A stretch of 64,000 nucleotides of DNA from Geitlerinema sp. S16 (GTDB taxonomy: Bacteria > Cyanobacteriota > Cyanobacteriia > Cyanobacteriales > Geitlerinemataceae): contig JAABST010000009.1 in NCBI GenBank assembly GCA_011390275.1, forward strand, positions 43,493 through 107,492, in the 5' to 3' direction. Of the stretch, positions 35,905 through 46,146 are shown piece by piece. The translations under genes and the position numbers were made by a program. Every line of letters starts with the position of its first letter. Positions within the stretch are counted from its first letter, which is position 1. Under the pieces are notes generated by a model, which saw only the letters and a list, made by a program, of their open reading frames with translations, had not been told where the DNA came from and did not search any database.

Positions 35905-35959
35905 GTTCTGCTTTTTTTCCAGTCAAGATACTGGCAACAGGCAGATTTTAGATCTTGAA

Positions 35960-36589
35960 CTATCCGTTCATCGGAAAGGCTTGAAACGCAGCAACAACAC
36001 CAAACAAGACGAATAAAGCACCGCCCAAAAAGGTAAGCCAGCGCTCCGAGATCCGACCGGCAATTAATTTGCCGCACACAACCGCGATCGCTGCGCAGAT
36101 AGCATGACCCAGAGTCGCCCCCAAAATCACGCCGATCGCATCGTTATTCGCCGCTAACGTAATCGTGGCAAACTGCGTACGATCGCCCCATTCCGCCACA
36201 AACGTTAGCGTTAATGCTTTAAAAATGATGGCGAGAATAGAGGCATTATCGGCCAGATGATCCTTCTGATCGACCTCCGCTTCGGCCTCCTTTTGTTCTT
36301 CATCAAGCCCCACATCGGGACTAATACGGCTTGCGTCGTAGATGAGCTTAAACCCAAAGCCAAGAAACAAGACGACCGTTGCAATTTCAACGTAGTGTTT
36401 CGGGAGAACGCTAACCGTTTTTCCGAGCAAGACTGACAAAACAGTCATCAGAAATAGGGCGATCGTAACGCCAATAAAAACCCAGCGACGCGGATGTCGC
36501 ATGGCTAAAATTGCGCCAATAAAGAAGGTTTTATCACCTAATTCTGAAATCGTAATTAGCAGTAATCCCGCTGTAAACCCAGTTAGCAT
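35960..36589 (-). CDS. GDT1/TMEM165 family cation exporter
   Basis: 209 residues, about six membrane segments in two homologous halves. The family signature E-x-G-D-[KR]-T occurs twice: ELGDKTFF (about residue 17) and EWGDRTQF (about 129). The hydrophilic loop between the halves is acidic (GLDEEQKEAEAEVDQKDH). Cyanobacterial members export manganese or calcium to the periplasm or thylakoid lumen. The exact ion is not settled by sequence. It is convergent with ftsI (55 bases between). Confidence 0.9.
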   Translation of the reverse strand: MLTGFTAGLLLITISELGDKTFFIGAILAMRHPRRWVFIGVTIALFLMTVLSVLLGKTVSVLPKHYVEIATVVLFLGFGFKLIYDASRISPDVGLDEEQKEAEAEVDQKDHLADNASILAIIFKALTLTFVAEWGDRTQFATITLAANNDAIGVILGATLGHAICAAIAVVCGKLIAGRISERWLTFLGGALFVLFGVVAAFQAFPMNG

Positions 36590-36731
36590 TTAGTGGCTTT
36601 TCTCATATTTTTCTCATTTTTAGTGTGACTTGATATTGTTTTTTAACAATGTATTTCACACTGAAAATAATATCACTTCCAAACATTTCAAAAAATACTT
36701 TCGGTGGGGTTTAAATACATTTTGGCAATGT

Positions 36732-38183
36732 TTATGGCAGCCAGTGGGGGCGAATTCCCGCCAGACCGAGCGGCTCGATCGTCGGTTCGACGGCGGGACG
36801 TTCGGGAGTGGGGCGCACATTACTTAGCGGTACGATCACCCGTAAATCGCCACCAACAATGGCTTCGCCGGAGGGCGTACGAGGGGTGTCAAGCCGTTTT
36901 TCCTGGGGGGATTCGGTCTGTAGTTGGTCAAAAATAATCGCTTGGCCGTCGGGTGAGAGGCTGAACTGTAGGTCTCGTTGATCGGTTTCAAAGCGTGCGA
37001 GTTCGCGTAGGGTGAGATCCGTGAGATTGATCGCCACGATCTGTGGTTGTGCCTGATAGGTTTCGGTATCTAATTCGGTGAGCAAGAGTGCATAAAGTAT
37101 TTGACCGGTTGGATCAAATTGAGCGTCAATCACCGTGCCGGTCAGCGTCAGTAATTCCTGGGGAACGTCTTGATTGACCGAAAAAAAGATGGATTGCGTA
37201 TAGTTCGGATTGAATTTGAGTAGTGCGAGCTGCTGGCCGTCGTCGCTGAGATCGAGGGCGCGACCAAACTCGGGGAAGAAAACGATCAGTTGAGCTGGAT
37301 CGGTGAGCGGATCGAGGGAAATAATCGCGATCCCTTCCCGCTGAGACAGGGCGATCGCGCTCCCATCCGGCATCAGCGTAAACAGGCCGCCAGGTTCGGT
37401 TTGAATGGGGAGCGTTTCGCCATCACGCACGAGCCAGAGACCAAAATTCGCGCCGGGGTTTTGCCGATCGGCACGCTGCACGACGATCGTTTCAGCGTGG
37501 GAGGCCAGGACGAACTGCAAGGTTTGATAATCCGAATCATCGAGAATCTTCGTCAATCGTCCAGCCGGTTGACCTGTAATGCCGGTGGTGACGCTGTAGA
37601 GCTGGACATCCAGCAGGCGTTGATCCGTGGCGTTGCGATCGACCGCTGAAAACAGCAGTTTTTCACTGTCAAAATAGGGGTAGTAGTCCATCACGCTCAG
37701 ATCGGGCGGCGTCAGGATGGTTTTTGCATCTTGCGTAAAGTTATACATCACAAGACGACCACGCTCCTCCGACTCGGTGCCGATATAGGCGATCGCCCGA
37801 TCGGCACTCCGAAATGTGGCGGAAAAGGGCGCGATCTTCACCTCGACCTTGTTGGCTAAGTGTCCGTCATTCAAACTGAGGGTAAAGTCAAATCCGTAGG
37901 GAGCGGGTTGATCAAGGGTGTAGATTAACTCCCGATCGTTCCAGTCAAATTGACCGGGCAGGGCGGGATCAATCTTGAGATTTTTTTCGATACTTTCGTG
38001 ATCAACAGCGTGAGAAAACACGAGTGAAAACGATCGATCATCAGCATGAATCGATCGTTCCGCCCAGCTAAAGTCACGCACGCGGGGAGACCCTGGATAC
38101 ATCGTCACAACAATAATTGCGCTAATCACAGCCAGGACGATCGCCAGCAGAATCGATTTCCGGCTTCTTATTCGTGTCCACAT
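36732..38183 (-). CDS. Membrane-anchored TolB-like beta-propeller protein
   Basis: 483 residues. One N-terminal helix (SILLAIVLAVISAIIVVTMY) anchors an extracytoplasmic part that begins with an Ig-like segment (residues ~45-120: HSFSLVFSHAVDHESIEKNL, a Big/SbsA-type look) and continues as repeats of about 45-50 residues with SPDGQ or DDGQQ turns, typical of TolB/WD40-type propellers. Function is unknown. It lies downstream of petD in the same direction, separated by a strong hairpin. Confidence 0.65.
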   Translation of the reverse strand: MWTRIRSRKSILLAIVLAVISAIIVVTMYPGSPRVRDFSWAERSIHADDRSFSLVFSHAVDHESIEKNLKIDPALPGQFDWNDRELIYTLDQPAPYGFDFTLSLNDGHLANKVEVKIAPFSATFRSADRAIAYIGTESEERGRLVMYNFTQDAKTILTPPDLSVMDYYPYFDSEKLLFSAVDRNATDQRLLDVQLYSVTTGITGQPAGRLTKILDDSDYQTLQFVLASHAETIVVQRADRQNPGANFGLWLVRDGETLPIQTEPGGLFTLMPDGSAIALSQREGIAIISLDPLTDPAQLIVFFPEFGRALDLSDDGQQLALLKFNPNYTQSIFFSVNQDVPQELLTLTGTVIDAQFDPTGQILYALLLTELDTETYQAQPQIVAINLTDLTLRELARFETDQRDLQFSLSPDGQAIIFDQLQTESPQEKRLDTPRTPSGEAIVGGDLRVIVPLSNVRPTPERPAVEPTIEPLGLAGIRPHWLP

Positions 38184-38240
38184 CGGGTCTCTACCTCGTT
38201 AATACCAGCATCTTGAGCAAACAAAATCCAAGCCAGACTA

Positions 38241-38288
38241 AAATACCCGACAAACACGACAATTGCAGAACGTGTTTATCGGGTATTT
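38241..38288. terminator. Long hairpin between petD and the TolB-like gene
   Basis: AAATACCCGACAAACACG (38241-38258) pairs with CGTGTTTATCGGGTATTT (38271-38288), 17 of 18 positions, across a 12-base loop. The flanks extend the pairing. It lies 80 bases after the petD stop on the minus strand and is probably the end of the petB-petD transcript, though the T run is short. Confidence 0.6.
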
Positions 38289-38366
38289 AGCAGCGTTGAT
38301 AACGCTTAGCTTCATCGAGCCAACTCGTTATCGAAGCTCAGTAGGGTCTGTTCCAAGCGGAAAATC

Positions 38367-38849
38367 TTAGAACAAGCCCAGAGTTAGGGACTTGTCGATC
38401 GGCATTGCCGCACCGATACCGAGCCACAGGGTGACTGCCGTACCGAAGAGGAAGACCGCCGTTGCGACCGGGCGACGGAACGGGTTTTGGAATTTGTTGA
38501 CGTTTTCGAGGAACGGAACAACCATCAGACCCAGGGGAACCATCGTTTGCAGCACGATACCCAACAGTTTGTTCGGGACGATGCGCAAAATTTGGAACAC
38601 GGGATAGAGATACCACTCGGGCAGAATCTCAAGCGGCGTTGCAAACGGGTTCGACGGTTCGCCAATCATGGCTGGGTCGAGCACGGCTAGACCAACGAGG
38701 CAGGCGAGCGAACCGAGGATAACCACTGGGAAGGTGTAGAGCAGATCGTTCGGCCAAGCGGGTTCACCGTAATAGTTGTGACCCATGCCTTTGGCAAGCT
38801 TGGCACGCAGAGCCGGATCGCTCAGATCGGGTTTCTTGAGTACAGACAT
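38367..38849 (-). CDS. petD: Cytochrome b6-f complex subunit IV
   Basis: 160 residues, standard length. Three membrane helices; the quinol-site loop carries the P-E-W motif ([13 protein letters not shown]). Family start [12 protein letters not shown]. It binds plastoquinol with PetB. Transcribed after petB with a 274-bp gap that holds no gene; the two genes are the normal cyanobacterial pair. Confidence 0.97.
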   Translation of the reverse strand: MSVLKKPDLSDPALRAKLAKGMGHNYYGEPAWPNDLLYTFPVVILGSLACLVGLAVLDPAMIGEPSNPFATPLEILPEWYLYPVFQILRIVPNKLLGIVLQTMVPLGLMVVPFLENVNKFQNPFRRPVATAVFLFGTAVTLWLGIGAAMPIDKSLTLGLF

Positions 38850-39123
38850 ATTATTGAAAAGTCTCCTGGGCGGGGGCAGTTGTCACTTCGATTCCAGAAT
38901 GTAGAGAGCTAGAAACAAAGCTAGACCGACGCAAGTTAATGTCAGTCTAGCAAACTTTCCCGGACGCTCTGCTTGTCTCGAATCGAGAAAACATGAAACC
39001 GTCAAATATTGAATAGCGTTAACACGCGACTCGAAGAATTCCTGCGGCTCAAACACTTAACCAGACTTTAATTGAGGATAAGCGGAGCACAGTATTGCTC
39101 GATCGCGCAGTATTTCGATGGGC

Positions 39124-39792
39124 TTATAAAGGACCCGAAATACCTTGTTTGCGGATCATCAGGAAGTGGGTCAGCATGAACACAGCGATCAGCCAAGGCA
39201 GAACGAAGGTGTGTAAGCTGTAGAAACGGGTCAGGGTTGCTTGACCGACGCTTGTACCACCACGGATGAATTCAACCATGGTGCTACCGACGATCGGAAT
39301 CGCTTCGGGGACGCCGCTCACAATTTTCACAGCCCAGTAACCCACTTGATCCCAGGGCAGCGAGTAGCCGGTCACACCGAAAGACACGGTGATTGCAGCC
39401 ATCGCAACGCCGGTAACCCAGGTCAGCTCACGGGGATTTTTGAAACCACCGGTGAGGTAAACACGGAAGACGTGCAGGATCATCATCAGCACCATCATGC
39501 TGGCCGACCAGCGGTGAATGGAGCGAATTAACCAACCGAAGTTCACTTCGTTCATCAGGTACTGAACGGAGGTGAAGGCTTCGGTAACGGTCGGCTTGTA
39601 GTAAAACGTCATCGCGAACCCGGTGGCGAATTGCACCAGGAAGCAGACGAGGGTAATACCACCGAGGCAGTAAAAGATATTGACGTGCGGAGGGACGTAC
39701 TTATCAGTGATGTCATCGGCGAGCGCTTGAACTTCAAGGCGCTCGTTGAACCACTTGTACGCCTTAGATTCTGTGACTTCTTTCGAGAACAT
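39124..39792 (-). CDS. petB: Cytochrome b6
   Basis: 222 residues from the ATG at 39792, which starts M-F-S-K-E-V. Four helices; heme ligands are the His residues of IRSIHRW and LHVFRVY (helix B) and YSLHTF and LTHFLM (helix D). Cys42 in NIFYCLGG is the covalent heme c' site. Most PetB proteins are 215 residues; this has a seven-residue longer N-terminus. The frame extends 16 codons further up (39840), but the shorter form is the usual one. An insertion-element remnant lies 80 bases upstream. Confidence 0.97.
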   Translation of the reverse strand: MFSKEVTESKAYKWFNERLEVQALADDITDKYVPPHVNIFYCLGGITLVCFLVQFATGFAMTFYYKPTVTEAFTSVQYLMNEVNFGWLIRSIHRWSASMMVLMMILHVFRVYLTGGFKNPRELTWVTGVAMAAITVSFGVTGYSLPWDQVGYWAVKIVSGVPEAIPIVGSTMVEFIRGGTSVGQATLTRFYSLHTFVLPWLIAVFMLTHFLMIRKQGISGPL

Positions 39793-39877
39793 AAAGCCAG
39801 TGCGTGGATATATTGCGTTTTTTGAAGGTTCCGATCGCACGATATTGACATCGTCAGCGAGTCGGACTCAGAGTATG

Positions 39878-40146
39878 CAGAGTTGACATGCTCCCCGGAC
39901 TTTTAAGTTCGAGGATTCTAAAGCTAGGCGAACAGGCTAGGCTGCTGCTCTACTTTTTGGCTTAACGCTTCAACGGGCATTGCTAGCAAGCTAGTCTGAT
40001 GCGCCCTCCACGTTCGTTTTGAGTCTCCGAGTATCCCCCGGCGACTTCGTATAATCTAACAAAACAGAGGCAAGATGCGGACTCAAAGTCCGGGTCTTGA
40101 GACCCACCCCAGAATGGTCAGTGGCTTCGTAATGCTCTAGAGATCC
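39878..40146 (-). mobile_element. Remnant of an IS200/IS605-type (tnpB) element
   Basis: On the minus strand the end reads AGAATCC...GGGGAGCATGTCAA, the pattern at right ends of cyanobacterial tnpB elements (39878-39922). Just before it, a 51-codon open frame (40146-39991) ends in HYEATDHSGVGLKTRTL and VLLDYTKSPGDTRRLKTNVE, in the style of a TnpB C-terminus. Between the two is a conserved-looking, structured segment that might be the omega-RNA scaffold. No transposase is intact. The call rests on pattern memory of such ends. Confidence 0.45.
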
Positions 40147-40224
40147 TTACTAAGGAAATGTAACACAACTTAGTAGTTTACCTTGGATGGTTTCGGGATA
40201 CAGTCCTTTAAATTTTGACAGATT

Positions 40225-41394
40225 TTGCTCGACTTCAACCATTCATCGAAACCAACCCGTCTACGAGATGAATCACCGTTCGGATCATTTATCCGCGAGC
40301 GCGGTGTCACCTTTCAGATCGGTGATGCATTCTATCGGAAGTCGAGCCGCCTGAGTCGAGATTTATCGGTACTGGCTGGAGCCATTGAGCGATCGCGTCT
40401 CGGATCATTGCGCGTCTTAGATGCGATGGCGGGTAGCGGCGTGCGGGCGCTGCGCTATTGGCAGGAGGCGGGGGCAACGGATCTGTTGGTAAACGAGGGC
40501 AATCCGGACGTGCTGCCGCTGTTGCGTGCGAATCTAGCCGCACCGATCGCCACCGGAGCCGCAACCCTCGCCAGTAATGACGCTAATCGCGCCTTTTTTC
40601 AGTGCTACATCGATGATAACTATTACGACATCGTCGATGTGGATGGGTTCGGTGCGCCGGTTCCCTGGCTGAGTACGAGTCTGTGGGCGGCGCGGCTGGG
40701 TGGTTTGGTTTATCTTGCCAGCACCGACGGACGCACGGCCACAGGACATTTACCGGAGCAAAGCTTGCGGATGTATGGCGCACGGGCGCGATCGCACCCT
40801 GCCGCTCACGAGCAAGGCTTACGGTTGATGATCGGCTCACTCCAGCAACAGGCCGCCGTTAAAGGGTTTGGGATTGCGCCGGTATTTTCGCTATTTCGCG
40901 GCGAGGTTTATCGCGTCATGGTGCGCTTAACCAAGGGGCAAAAGTTGCGCGATCACAACTATGCCTATCTCGCCTACTGTCATGATTGCGGCAACTATCA
41001 GGTTTTACCGTGGCACAAAATTGGACAAGCCAACTGTCCCCACGATGGCCTACCACTGACCTTGTCTGGGCCGCAATGGGTGGGTGAACTGCACGATCGC
41101 GCCTACCTCGGGCAGATGCACGCCGAGGCGATTCAACGTGACTGGTCGGACGTGGCGGACTGGCTGACCGGTGCGATCGAGGAGGCTGAAATGCCGCCCT
41201 ATTTCTTTAAACTGGGTGAAATTGGCAAGCGGGGACAGATGGATATTCCGAAACGCGATCGGCTGATTGCGGCGTTGCGTGATCGTGGTTTTCGAGCCAG
41301 TGTCAGCCATGTCAACCGAGAAGCGTTTAAGACAACAGCGGATCTACAAACTTGTATCGCGATCGCCAAAACTTTTGGGGACAGTGTGTCGTAA
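40225..41394 (+). CDS. tRNA (guanine26-N2)-dimethyltransferase, Trm1 family
   Basis: 389 residues. An N-terminal SAM-binding domain (RVLDAMAGSGVRALRYWQEAG, about 65-85; DIVDVDGFGAPVPWLS for substrate side) and a C-terminal zinc-like domain with CHDCGNY and CPHD. Trm1 makes N2,N2-dimethyl-G26 in tRNA; it is common in eukaryotes and archaea and also present in some cyanobacteria. The start TTG at 40225 is uncertain, because no ATG fits nearby. The region 41395-41625 after it has a possible 7-bp stem (41409-41432). Confidence 0.85.
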   Translation: MLDFNHSSKPTRLRDESPFGSFIRERGVTFQIGDAFYRKSSRLSRDLSVLAGAIERSRLGSLRVLDAMAGSGVRALRYWQEAGATDLLVNEGNPDVLPLLRANLAAPIATGAATLASNDANRAFFQCYIDDNYYDIVDVDGFGAPVPWLSTSLWAARLGGLVYLASTDGRTATGHLPEQSLRMYGARARSHPAAHEQGLRLMIGSLQQQAAVKGFGIAPVFSLFRGEVYRVMVRLTKGQKLRDHNYAYLAYCHDCGNYQVLPWHKIGQANCPHDGLPLTLSGPQWVGELHDRAYLGQMHAEAIQRDWSDVADWLTGAIEEAEMPPYFFKLGEIGKRGQMDIPKRDRLIAALRDRGFRASVSHVNREAFKTTADLQTCIAIAKTFGDSVS

Positions 41395-41625
41395 GAAGGG
41401 GTAGAGGATTACCGAGATGTCTTGCCCTCGGTATGATAAAAATGCTTGATAACTTCAAAGTCGTGACTTACAACGTAATTGATTTACGCTACGTAAGGCC
41501 ATTGAAAAAATGTCATCGCGCTCCAAAAACCAAGATACTTTAATGTAAGATTTTAAAACTTAAATTTGTATTTTTAACTCATTTCTTTGACTAGCCTTTA
41601 CGTTAGTAAATAGTAAATTTATAAA

Positions 41626-42273
41626 ATGACGAACTCTCCCTTGATTGATTCACTAGTACTTTATGTCAGGCAAAAACTATTGCCTAACTTAAACGTTTCT
41701 AGCGTCAATCCTCGTAATCCCGTAAAAGTTCATGCATTTCCAGACCCCTGGGAATTAGTCGGAGTTGGTAACTATGCTGCCGTATTTGCCCACCCAGAAT
41801 TTCCTGGATTAGTGGTTAAAGTCTATGCACCAGGAAGGCCAGGTCTCGAAGAGGAAATTCTCGTATATCAGCTTCTTGGTGAACACCCTAGTTTTTCTCA
41901 GTGTTTTTATTCAGAAAATCCATTCTTGATTTTAAAACGGATCTACGGTGTAACACTTTACGACTGTGTTCACCGAGGTCTAAATATTTCAGAGCAGGTT
42001 ATTCTAGATGTGGATTCTGCGCTAGAGTATGCAATACAAAGAGGTTTACGGCCTCATGATGTTCATGGTCGAAATATCATGATGTTAAACGGACGTGGAG
42101 TCGTCATTGATGTCTCTGACTTCTTACATCATGATGCTATGAAAAAATCTTGGAGTGATTTACGCTGGGCATATTACCAACTTTATCTCCCCATTATTGC
42201 CCGATTCTCTTGGCATATACCTTACAGCGTTCTTAATCTGGTTCGTAAACTGTATCAAATAAGCCGTCGATAA
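41626..42273 (+). CDS. Protein-kinase-like protein, AT-rich
   Basis: 215 residues. It has a short kinase-like core: GVGNYAAVFAHPEFPGLVVKVYAP (glycine-rich and VAIK-like lysine), HDVHGRNIMM (H-x-D-x4-N catalytic loop) and VVIDVSDF (metal-binding D-x-x in place of DFG). The C-terminus is helical and basic. It resembles lipopolysaccharide kinase/ABC1-type small kinases. Base composition is visibly lower in GC than its neighbours (trm1 and coaE), suggesting gene transfer or a different mutational history. No partner gene indicates a substrate. Confidence 0.7.
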   Translation: MTNSPLIDSLVLYVRQKLLPNLNVSSVNPRNPVKVHAFPDPWELVGVGNYAAVFAHPEFPGLVVKVYAPGRPGLEEEILVYQLLGEHPSFSQCFYSENPFLILKRIYGVTLYDCVHRGLNISEQVILDVDSALEYAIQRGLRPHDVHGRNIMMLNGRGVVIDVSDFLHHDAMKKSWSDLRWAYYQLYLPIIARFSWHIPYSVLNLVRKLYQISRR

Positions 42274-42341
42274 TATCAAAAGATGAAGAACATTATTTCG
42301 GTTCATTAACACTATGCTAATTAATTTTCAACGAACTTGTT

Positions 42342-42923
42342 ATGGCGACGCGACACACTATCGGCTTGACTGGAGGCATTGCAACCGGGAAAACCACGAT
42401 CGCAAAAGCAATCGCCGATCGCTATGGGCTAACAATCCTCGACGCTGATCTCTACGCGCGTGAAGCCGTAGCCATCGGATCGCCGATACTTGCTGCGATC
42501 GCTGATCGTTATGGACTGGATCTGTTGTGTAACGATGGAAGTCTTAATCGACCTCGGCTCGGTCAGATCATCTTCGCAAATACTGCCGATCGCCTCTGGC
42601 TAGAAGCCCAAATTCATCCATTTGTACATCAACGCTTTCTGCAAGATTTGCCGAGTGCTAGCAATCCCCTGATCTATGTCGTCCCTTTACTCTTTGAAAC
42701 CGATGCGATCGCCCTAGTTCAGGAAGCTTGGGTTGTCTGGTGTTCCCCAGAGGAACAGCTTGCACGACTCATGCAGCGTGATGATCTCGATCACAACGCC
42801 GCTCAACAGCGAATCGCCGCACAAATGCCACTCAAAATCAAATGCGATCGCGCCGATCTCGTTCTCGATAATTCTGGTAATCGCGATCGCTGGCGAGAAC
42901 AAGTACGAGATCGGTTAGGCTGA
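42342..42923 (+). CDS. coaE: Dephospho-CoA kinase
   Basis: 193 residues; last step of coenzyme A synthesis. P-loop GLTGGIATGKTT (about residues 8-19), DADLYAREAV and IYVVPLLFETD are typical. The kinase-like gene ends 68 bases before it, in the same direction, but the GC content and style differ. Confidence 0.95.
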   Translation: MATRHTIGLTGGIATGKTTIAKAIADRYGLTILDADLYAREAVAIGSPILAAIADRYGLDLLCNDGSLNRPRLGQIIFANTADRLWLEAQIHPFVHQRFLQDLPSASNPLIYVVPLLFETDAIALVQEAWVVWCSPEEQLARLMQRDDLDHNAAQQRIAAQMPLKIKCDRADLVLDNSGNRDRWREQVRDRLG

Positions 42924-43083
42924 ATTTTAGAGACAGCAAAGTTTGATACAACCGCAGTAATCTCAACTGCTAGATACAAAGCTTTACGTCCAAATTACAG
43001 GCTGAACAAATACATTCACAGCCTGCCCGATCACTTGCTTCGAGCGATCCTACTCCCATCTATGATTTTTTTTCTTCGTCAAC

Positions 43084-43632
43084 GTGCGTCAATTTTGTTC
43101 TCGATTTTGTCTCCGACTGGTCTCATTCACTATTGCTACCGGCCTTCTCAGTACAGCCGCCATCTCAGCCTTCCAGATCAGCGCCTCCGCTAATACTCTT
43201 AATCTTTCCCGACGTCGAACCTTCAACGAACTTATCGAGCACAGCGAACGCCTTGCGTTGCGGGGTGAAATCCCTGCCGCTTTTGCCATGCTAGAAGAGG
43301 CAGACGCCTTAAATTCACTGTGGGGAGTGAGCGCCGCGTCATGGAATATTGTGTGTTGGTATGGTAGTTTGCGGGGCTATGCCGACGATGTGATCCAAGC
43401 CTGCGATCGGGCGGTAGACCTTGAGCCTGATAATATTGAAATCCTCGATAGTCGTGGGCTCGCCCGCTCATTAATAGGCGATATTGACGGCGCGATCGAT
43501 GACTTTTCAACTTTTGTTCGCGAAACCAATGATGAAAATCGACGCTATCAACGCCAAAACTGGGTTCAGATGTTGCAGGTCGGTGAAAATCCATTTACGG
43601 AAGAGGTTTTGCAAATGCTGTTTATTGACTAA
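43084..43632 (+). CDS. Exported TPR protein
   Basis: 182 residues. GTG start. Signal peptide about 1-36 (LVSFTIATGLLSTAAISAFQISASA). Two or three TPR-like helix pairs follow: ALRGEIPAAFAMLEEADAL, DDVIQACDRAVDLEPDNIEILDSRGLARSLIGDIDGAIDDFSTFV. It could be a periplasmic scaffold. No neighbour defines its partner. Confidence 0.75.
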   Translation: MRQFCSRFCLRLVSFTIATGLLSTAAISAFQISASANTLNLSRRRTFNELIEHSERLALRGEIPAAFAMLEEADALNSLWGVSAASWNIVCWYGSLRGYADDVIQACDRAVDLEPDNIEILDSRGLARSLIGDIDGAIDDFSTFVRETNDENRRYQRQNWVQMLQVGENPFTEEVLQMLFID

Positions 43633-43854
43633 CTCACGAGATTAAACCGGATCTCTTCTCAATTCGCTTTGAATAATTTAGTTGAATAATTTAGAAATAT
43701 AGTGATCGATTCTCTTACTTAAATCCTCGTATTCAATAAGACTCCAATTGATCAGAGTAAATACTTCTGGATTTTTGATTACAGAGAGAGACGAATCCGT
43801 TAGCGGCAATACGACGTAAACTAGAAACTAATAGAATCTATATAGTGTCTTTAT

Positions 43855-44376
43855 ATGATTTATGACAATGATCGAATTTCAATTTTTGTTGATGGCAATA
43901 ATATGTTTTATGCTCAGCAAAAAAACAACTGGTTTTTCGATCCCAGGCTTGTCTTAGAATTTTTCCAAAATGAACGCTCCGGCATGAGTCTCGTTAATGC
44001 TTTTTGGTATACCGGCCTGAAAGACCCCCAAGATCAACGAGGATTTCGTGATGCTTTAATTGGTCTTGGGTATACCGTCCGCACGAAAATACTGAAAGAG
44101 TATTATGACGATACATCGAGGCGCTACTCTCAAAAAGCTAACCTTGACATTGAAATTGCGATTGATATGTTTAATACAGTCGATCAGTATAACCGTGTCG
44201 TATTGTTTAGCGGTGATGGTGATTTTGAGCGGGCGATCGAGCTACTGCGATCGAAGAATACGCATATTACAGTTGTCTCGACAGAAGGCATGATTGCCCG
44301 TGAACTCAGAAATGCTGCGGATCGTTATATTGACCTTAATAGAATTCGGAATCATATCGAAAAACTAGAGTCTTAA
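43855..44376 (+). CDS. NYN-domain (LabA/DUF88-like) protein
   Basis: 173 residues; a PIN-like RNase fold. Four acidic positions typical of NYN: D in FVDGNNMFYAQ, D/E in the LDIEIAIDM segment, and the SGDGDFERAIELL motif. LabA in Synechococcus takes part in circadian control; the general family is thought to cut or bind RNA. The molecular role here is unproven. ATG is preceded by an AT-rich region without a strong ribosome site. Confidence 0.85.
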   Translation: MIYDNDRISIFVDGNNMFYAQQKNNWFFDPRLVLEFFQNERSGMSLVNAFWYTGLKDPQDQRGFRDALIGLGYTVRTKILKEYYDDTSRRYSQKANLDIEIAIDMFNTVDQYNRVVLFSGDGDFERAIELLRSKNTHITVVSTEGMIARELRNAADRYIDLNRIRNHIEKLES

Positions 44377-44582
44377 ACGTAGGCAATGACCCGTTAAACA
44401 GGACAAATGCATACTTGTGCGCGACGACGAGATCTCTTGGAGAGCAAGATTCCCGCGCTACGAGCAAACTGAAAAAATGATCGTAGCGCAGGCGTACTCG
44501 CTTGCTTTAGATCGAAGAGTTCAAGCGAAAAATTCAAACCTGCACTTGCCCTTATCCGTCAAGATCACCCTTAAGATCATCT

Positions 44583-46034
44583 TTAAATCAAAGTACTCAA
44601 ATCCTCTGCCGCCTCATTCAGTAACTGCGTCCCTGTTTTAACCTGACTGATTCCAGAGGCACTTTCCTGAGCTGCACTATTGAGCGAACTCATTGCTTCG
44701 ACAACCTGTTGAATCGCCGTAACTTGCTGCTTGATGGTTAAAGAAATCTGCTGATTATTGAGTACAACACGATCGACTGCGCCTTGAATTCCGGACAGGG
44801 AGTTGGATGTTTCCTGAGAGCGAATCACGCCAGATTCTACGGTCTTGGTTCCCTCATCGGTGACCATCACGGTAGAGTTAATCGCAGTTTGAATATCGGC
44901 GACGAGATTACCAATTTGTGCGGCAGACTGCTTGCTGCGATCGGCTAATTTGCGGATTTCGCTAGCCACAACGGAAAAGCCGCGACCGTGTTCTCCAGCT
45001 CGAACCGCCTCAACGGCAGCATTTAAGGCCAGCATGTTGGTTTGATTGGCTAAGTCGCTCACGAGCGTCGAAATATTACCGATCTGGTTGGTTTGCTCGC
45101 TGAGTCGCAAAATTTGCTGGGCGATCGCGCCGACTTTCTCCTTCAGTAAAATCATGCTTTCCATCGTCAGCTCGACGGCTTGAGTGCCGCTTTCTGATTC
45201 CTGAAGGGCTTCGCGAGCGCTCATGGTGGCGGCCTCGGCCTGCTCCATCACCTGACGCGCGGAGGCATTTAGCTCGTCCATCGTAGTGGTGGTCTGATTC
45301 ACGGAGGCAGCTTGCTGGGCTGTTGCACGTTCCTGTTCGGCGACTGTCGCCGCAATTTGAGACGAAGAACTCACGATCGAGGAGGAAGCGCGATAGAGCT
45401 GTTTTGAGATGAGCTGCGTAATAAACCAATTCATGAACAGCCCAACGCCAATTAGCGCCGTAGCGGAGAGTATTGCAACAAGAATTAATGCCTGAAGTGA
45501 GTTTTGCTGATTTAGTCTTACTTCATCAACAAGTTCGATTTGTCGTTGACGAAATTGTTCAAATAAGGTCGATACATCTTCAATCAAGCCTCGCGCATCA
45601 TTGGTTTTCCAGCGCTGAATCGCCTCCGCTGTTTGACCCGCGTCCACCAGTGAAATCAACTCATCATTCAGGATATCTAGCTGCCTGACTGCCTGACTGA
45701 GAGTTGTAAAAATTTCTTGTTGTTCGGGATCGACTAATGCATCTGCTAATACTTTTAGTGATTCATCTAGCTGGCTTTCTACTGAATTATAAGTGTCAAG
45801 TGACGCTTGATTTTTCTCTAGTAGGTAGCCGCGAGTTGCACGAGACAAAATTTGAACGTTTAGAGCGATCAAGTCAATTCGCTCTAAATTATCCATGAAC
45901 AAATTTAATGCCTGTGTTGTTGATCGCAACGAGCGGACATGCGACCAAATACTAAGACTGGAAACGACTGCGACCAGAACAGGGACGGTATATCCCAAAG
46001 TGATCCAACGTCCGATTTTACCGTTTGTTTGCAT
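44583..46034 (-). CDS. Methyl-accepting chemotaxis protein
   Basis: 483 residues. Helix 1 ([15 protein letters not shown]), a periplasmic four-helix-bundle ligand domain (about 30-185), helix 2 ([25 protein letters not shown]), and then the signalling coiled coil with hairpin tip [37 protein letters not shown]. No separate HAMP is obvious. It would signal to a CheA-CheW array, perhaps in phototaxis. It has no C-terminal pentapeptide. A dyad lies in its upstream region (46147-46167). Confidence 0.93.
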   Translation of the reverse strand: MQTNGKIGRWITLGYTVPVLVAVVSSLSIWSHVRSLRSTTQALNLFMDNLERIDLIALNVQILSRATRGYLLEKNQASLDTYNSVESQLDESLKVLADALVDPEQQEIFTTLSQAVRQLDILNDELISLVDAGQTAEAIQRWKTNDARGLIEDVSTLFEQFRQRQIELVDEVRLNQQNSLQALILVAILSATALIGVGLFMNWFITQLISKQLYRASSSIVSSSSQIAATVAEQERATAQQAASVNQTTTTMDELNASARQVMEQAEAATMSAREALQESESGTQAVELTMESMILLKEKVGAIAQQILRLSEQTNQIGNISTLVSDLANQTNMLALNAAVEAVRAGEHGRGFSVVASEIRKLADRSKQSAAQIGNLVADIQTAINSTVMVTDEGTKTVESGVIRSQETSNSLSGIQGAVDRVVLNNQQISLTIKQQVTAIQQVVEAMSSLNSAAQESASGISQVKTGTQLLNEAAEDLSTLI

Positions 46035-46146
46035 CGTTTGAACTATCCACAGGTCTCAAATTTTAGCCGAAAATATTCGTACATTCAGAGTCTATCCAAT
46101 GAATTTTTAGGGTCGCCTTTCTCCGTAATCCGTCGAATAGGTCTAA

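Noticed and set aside
38298..38338. Interleaved inverted repeats GATAACG/CGTTATC and AGCTTC/GAAGCT, considered as a pseudoknot
   Set aside because: The loop lengths do not allow both stems together on either strand; at most one forms.
39920..40000. A firm omega-RNA gene call
   Set aside because: The segment looks structured, but I cannot verify it without a covariance model.
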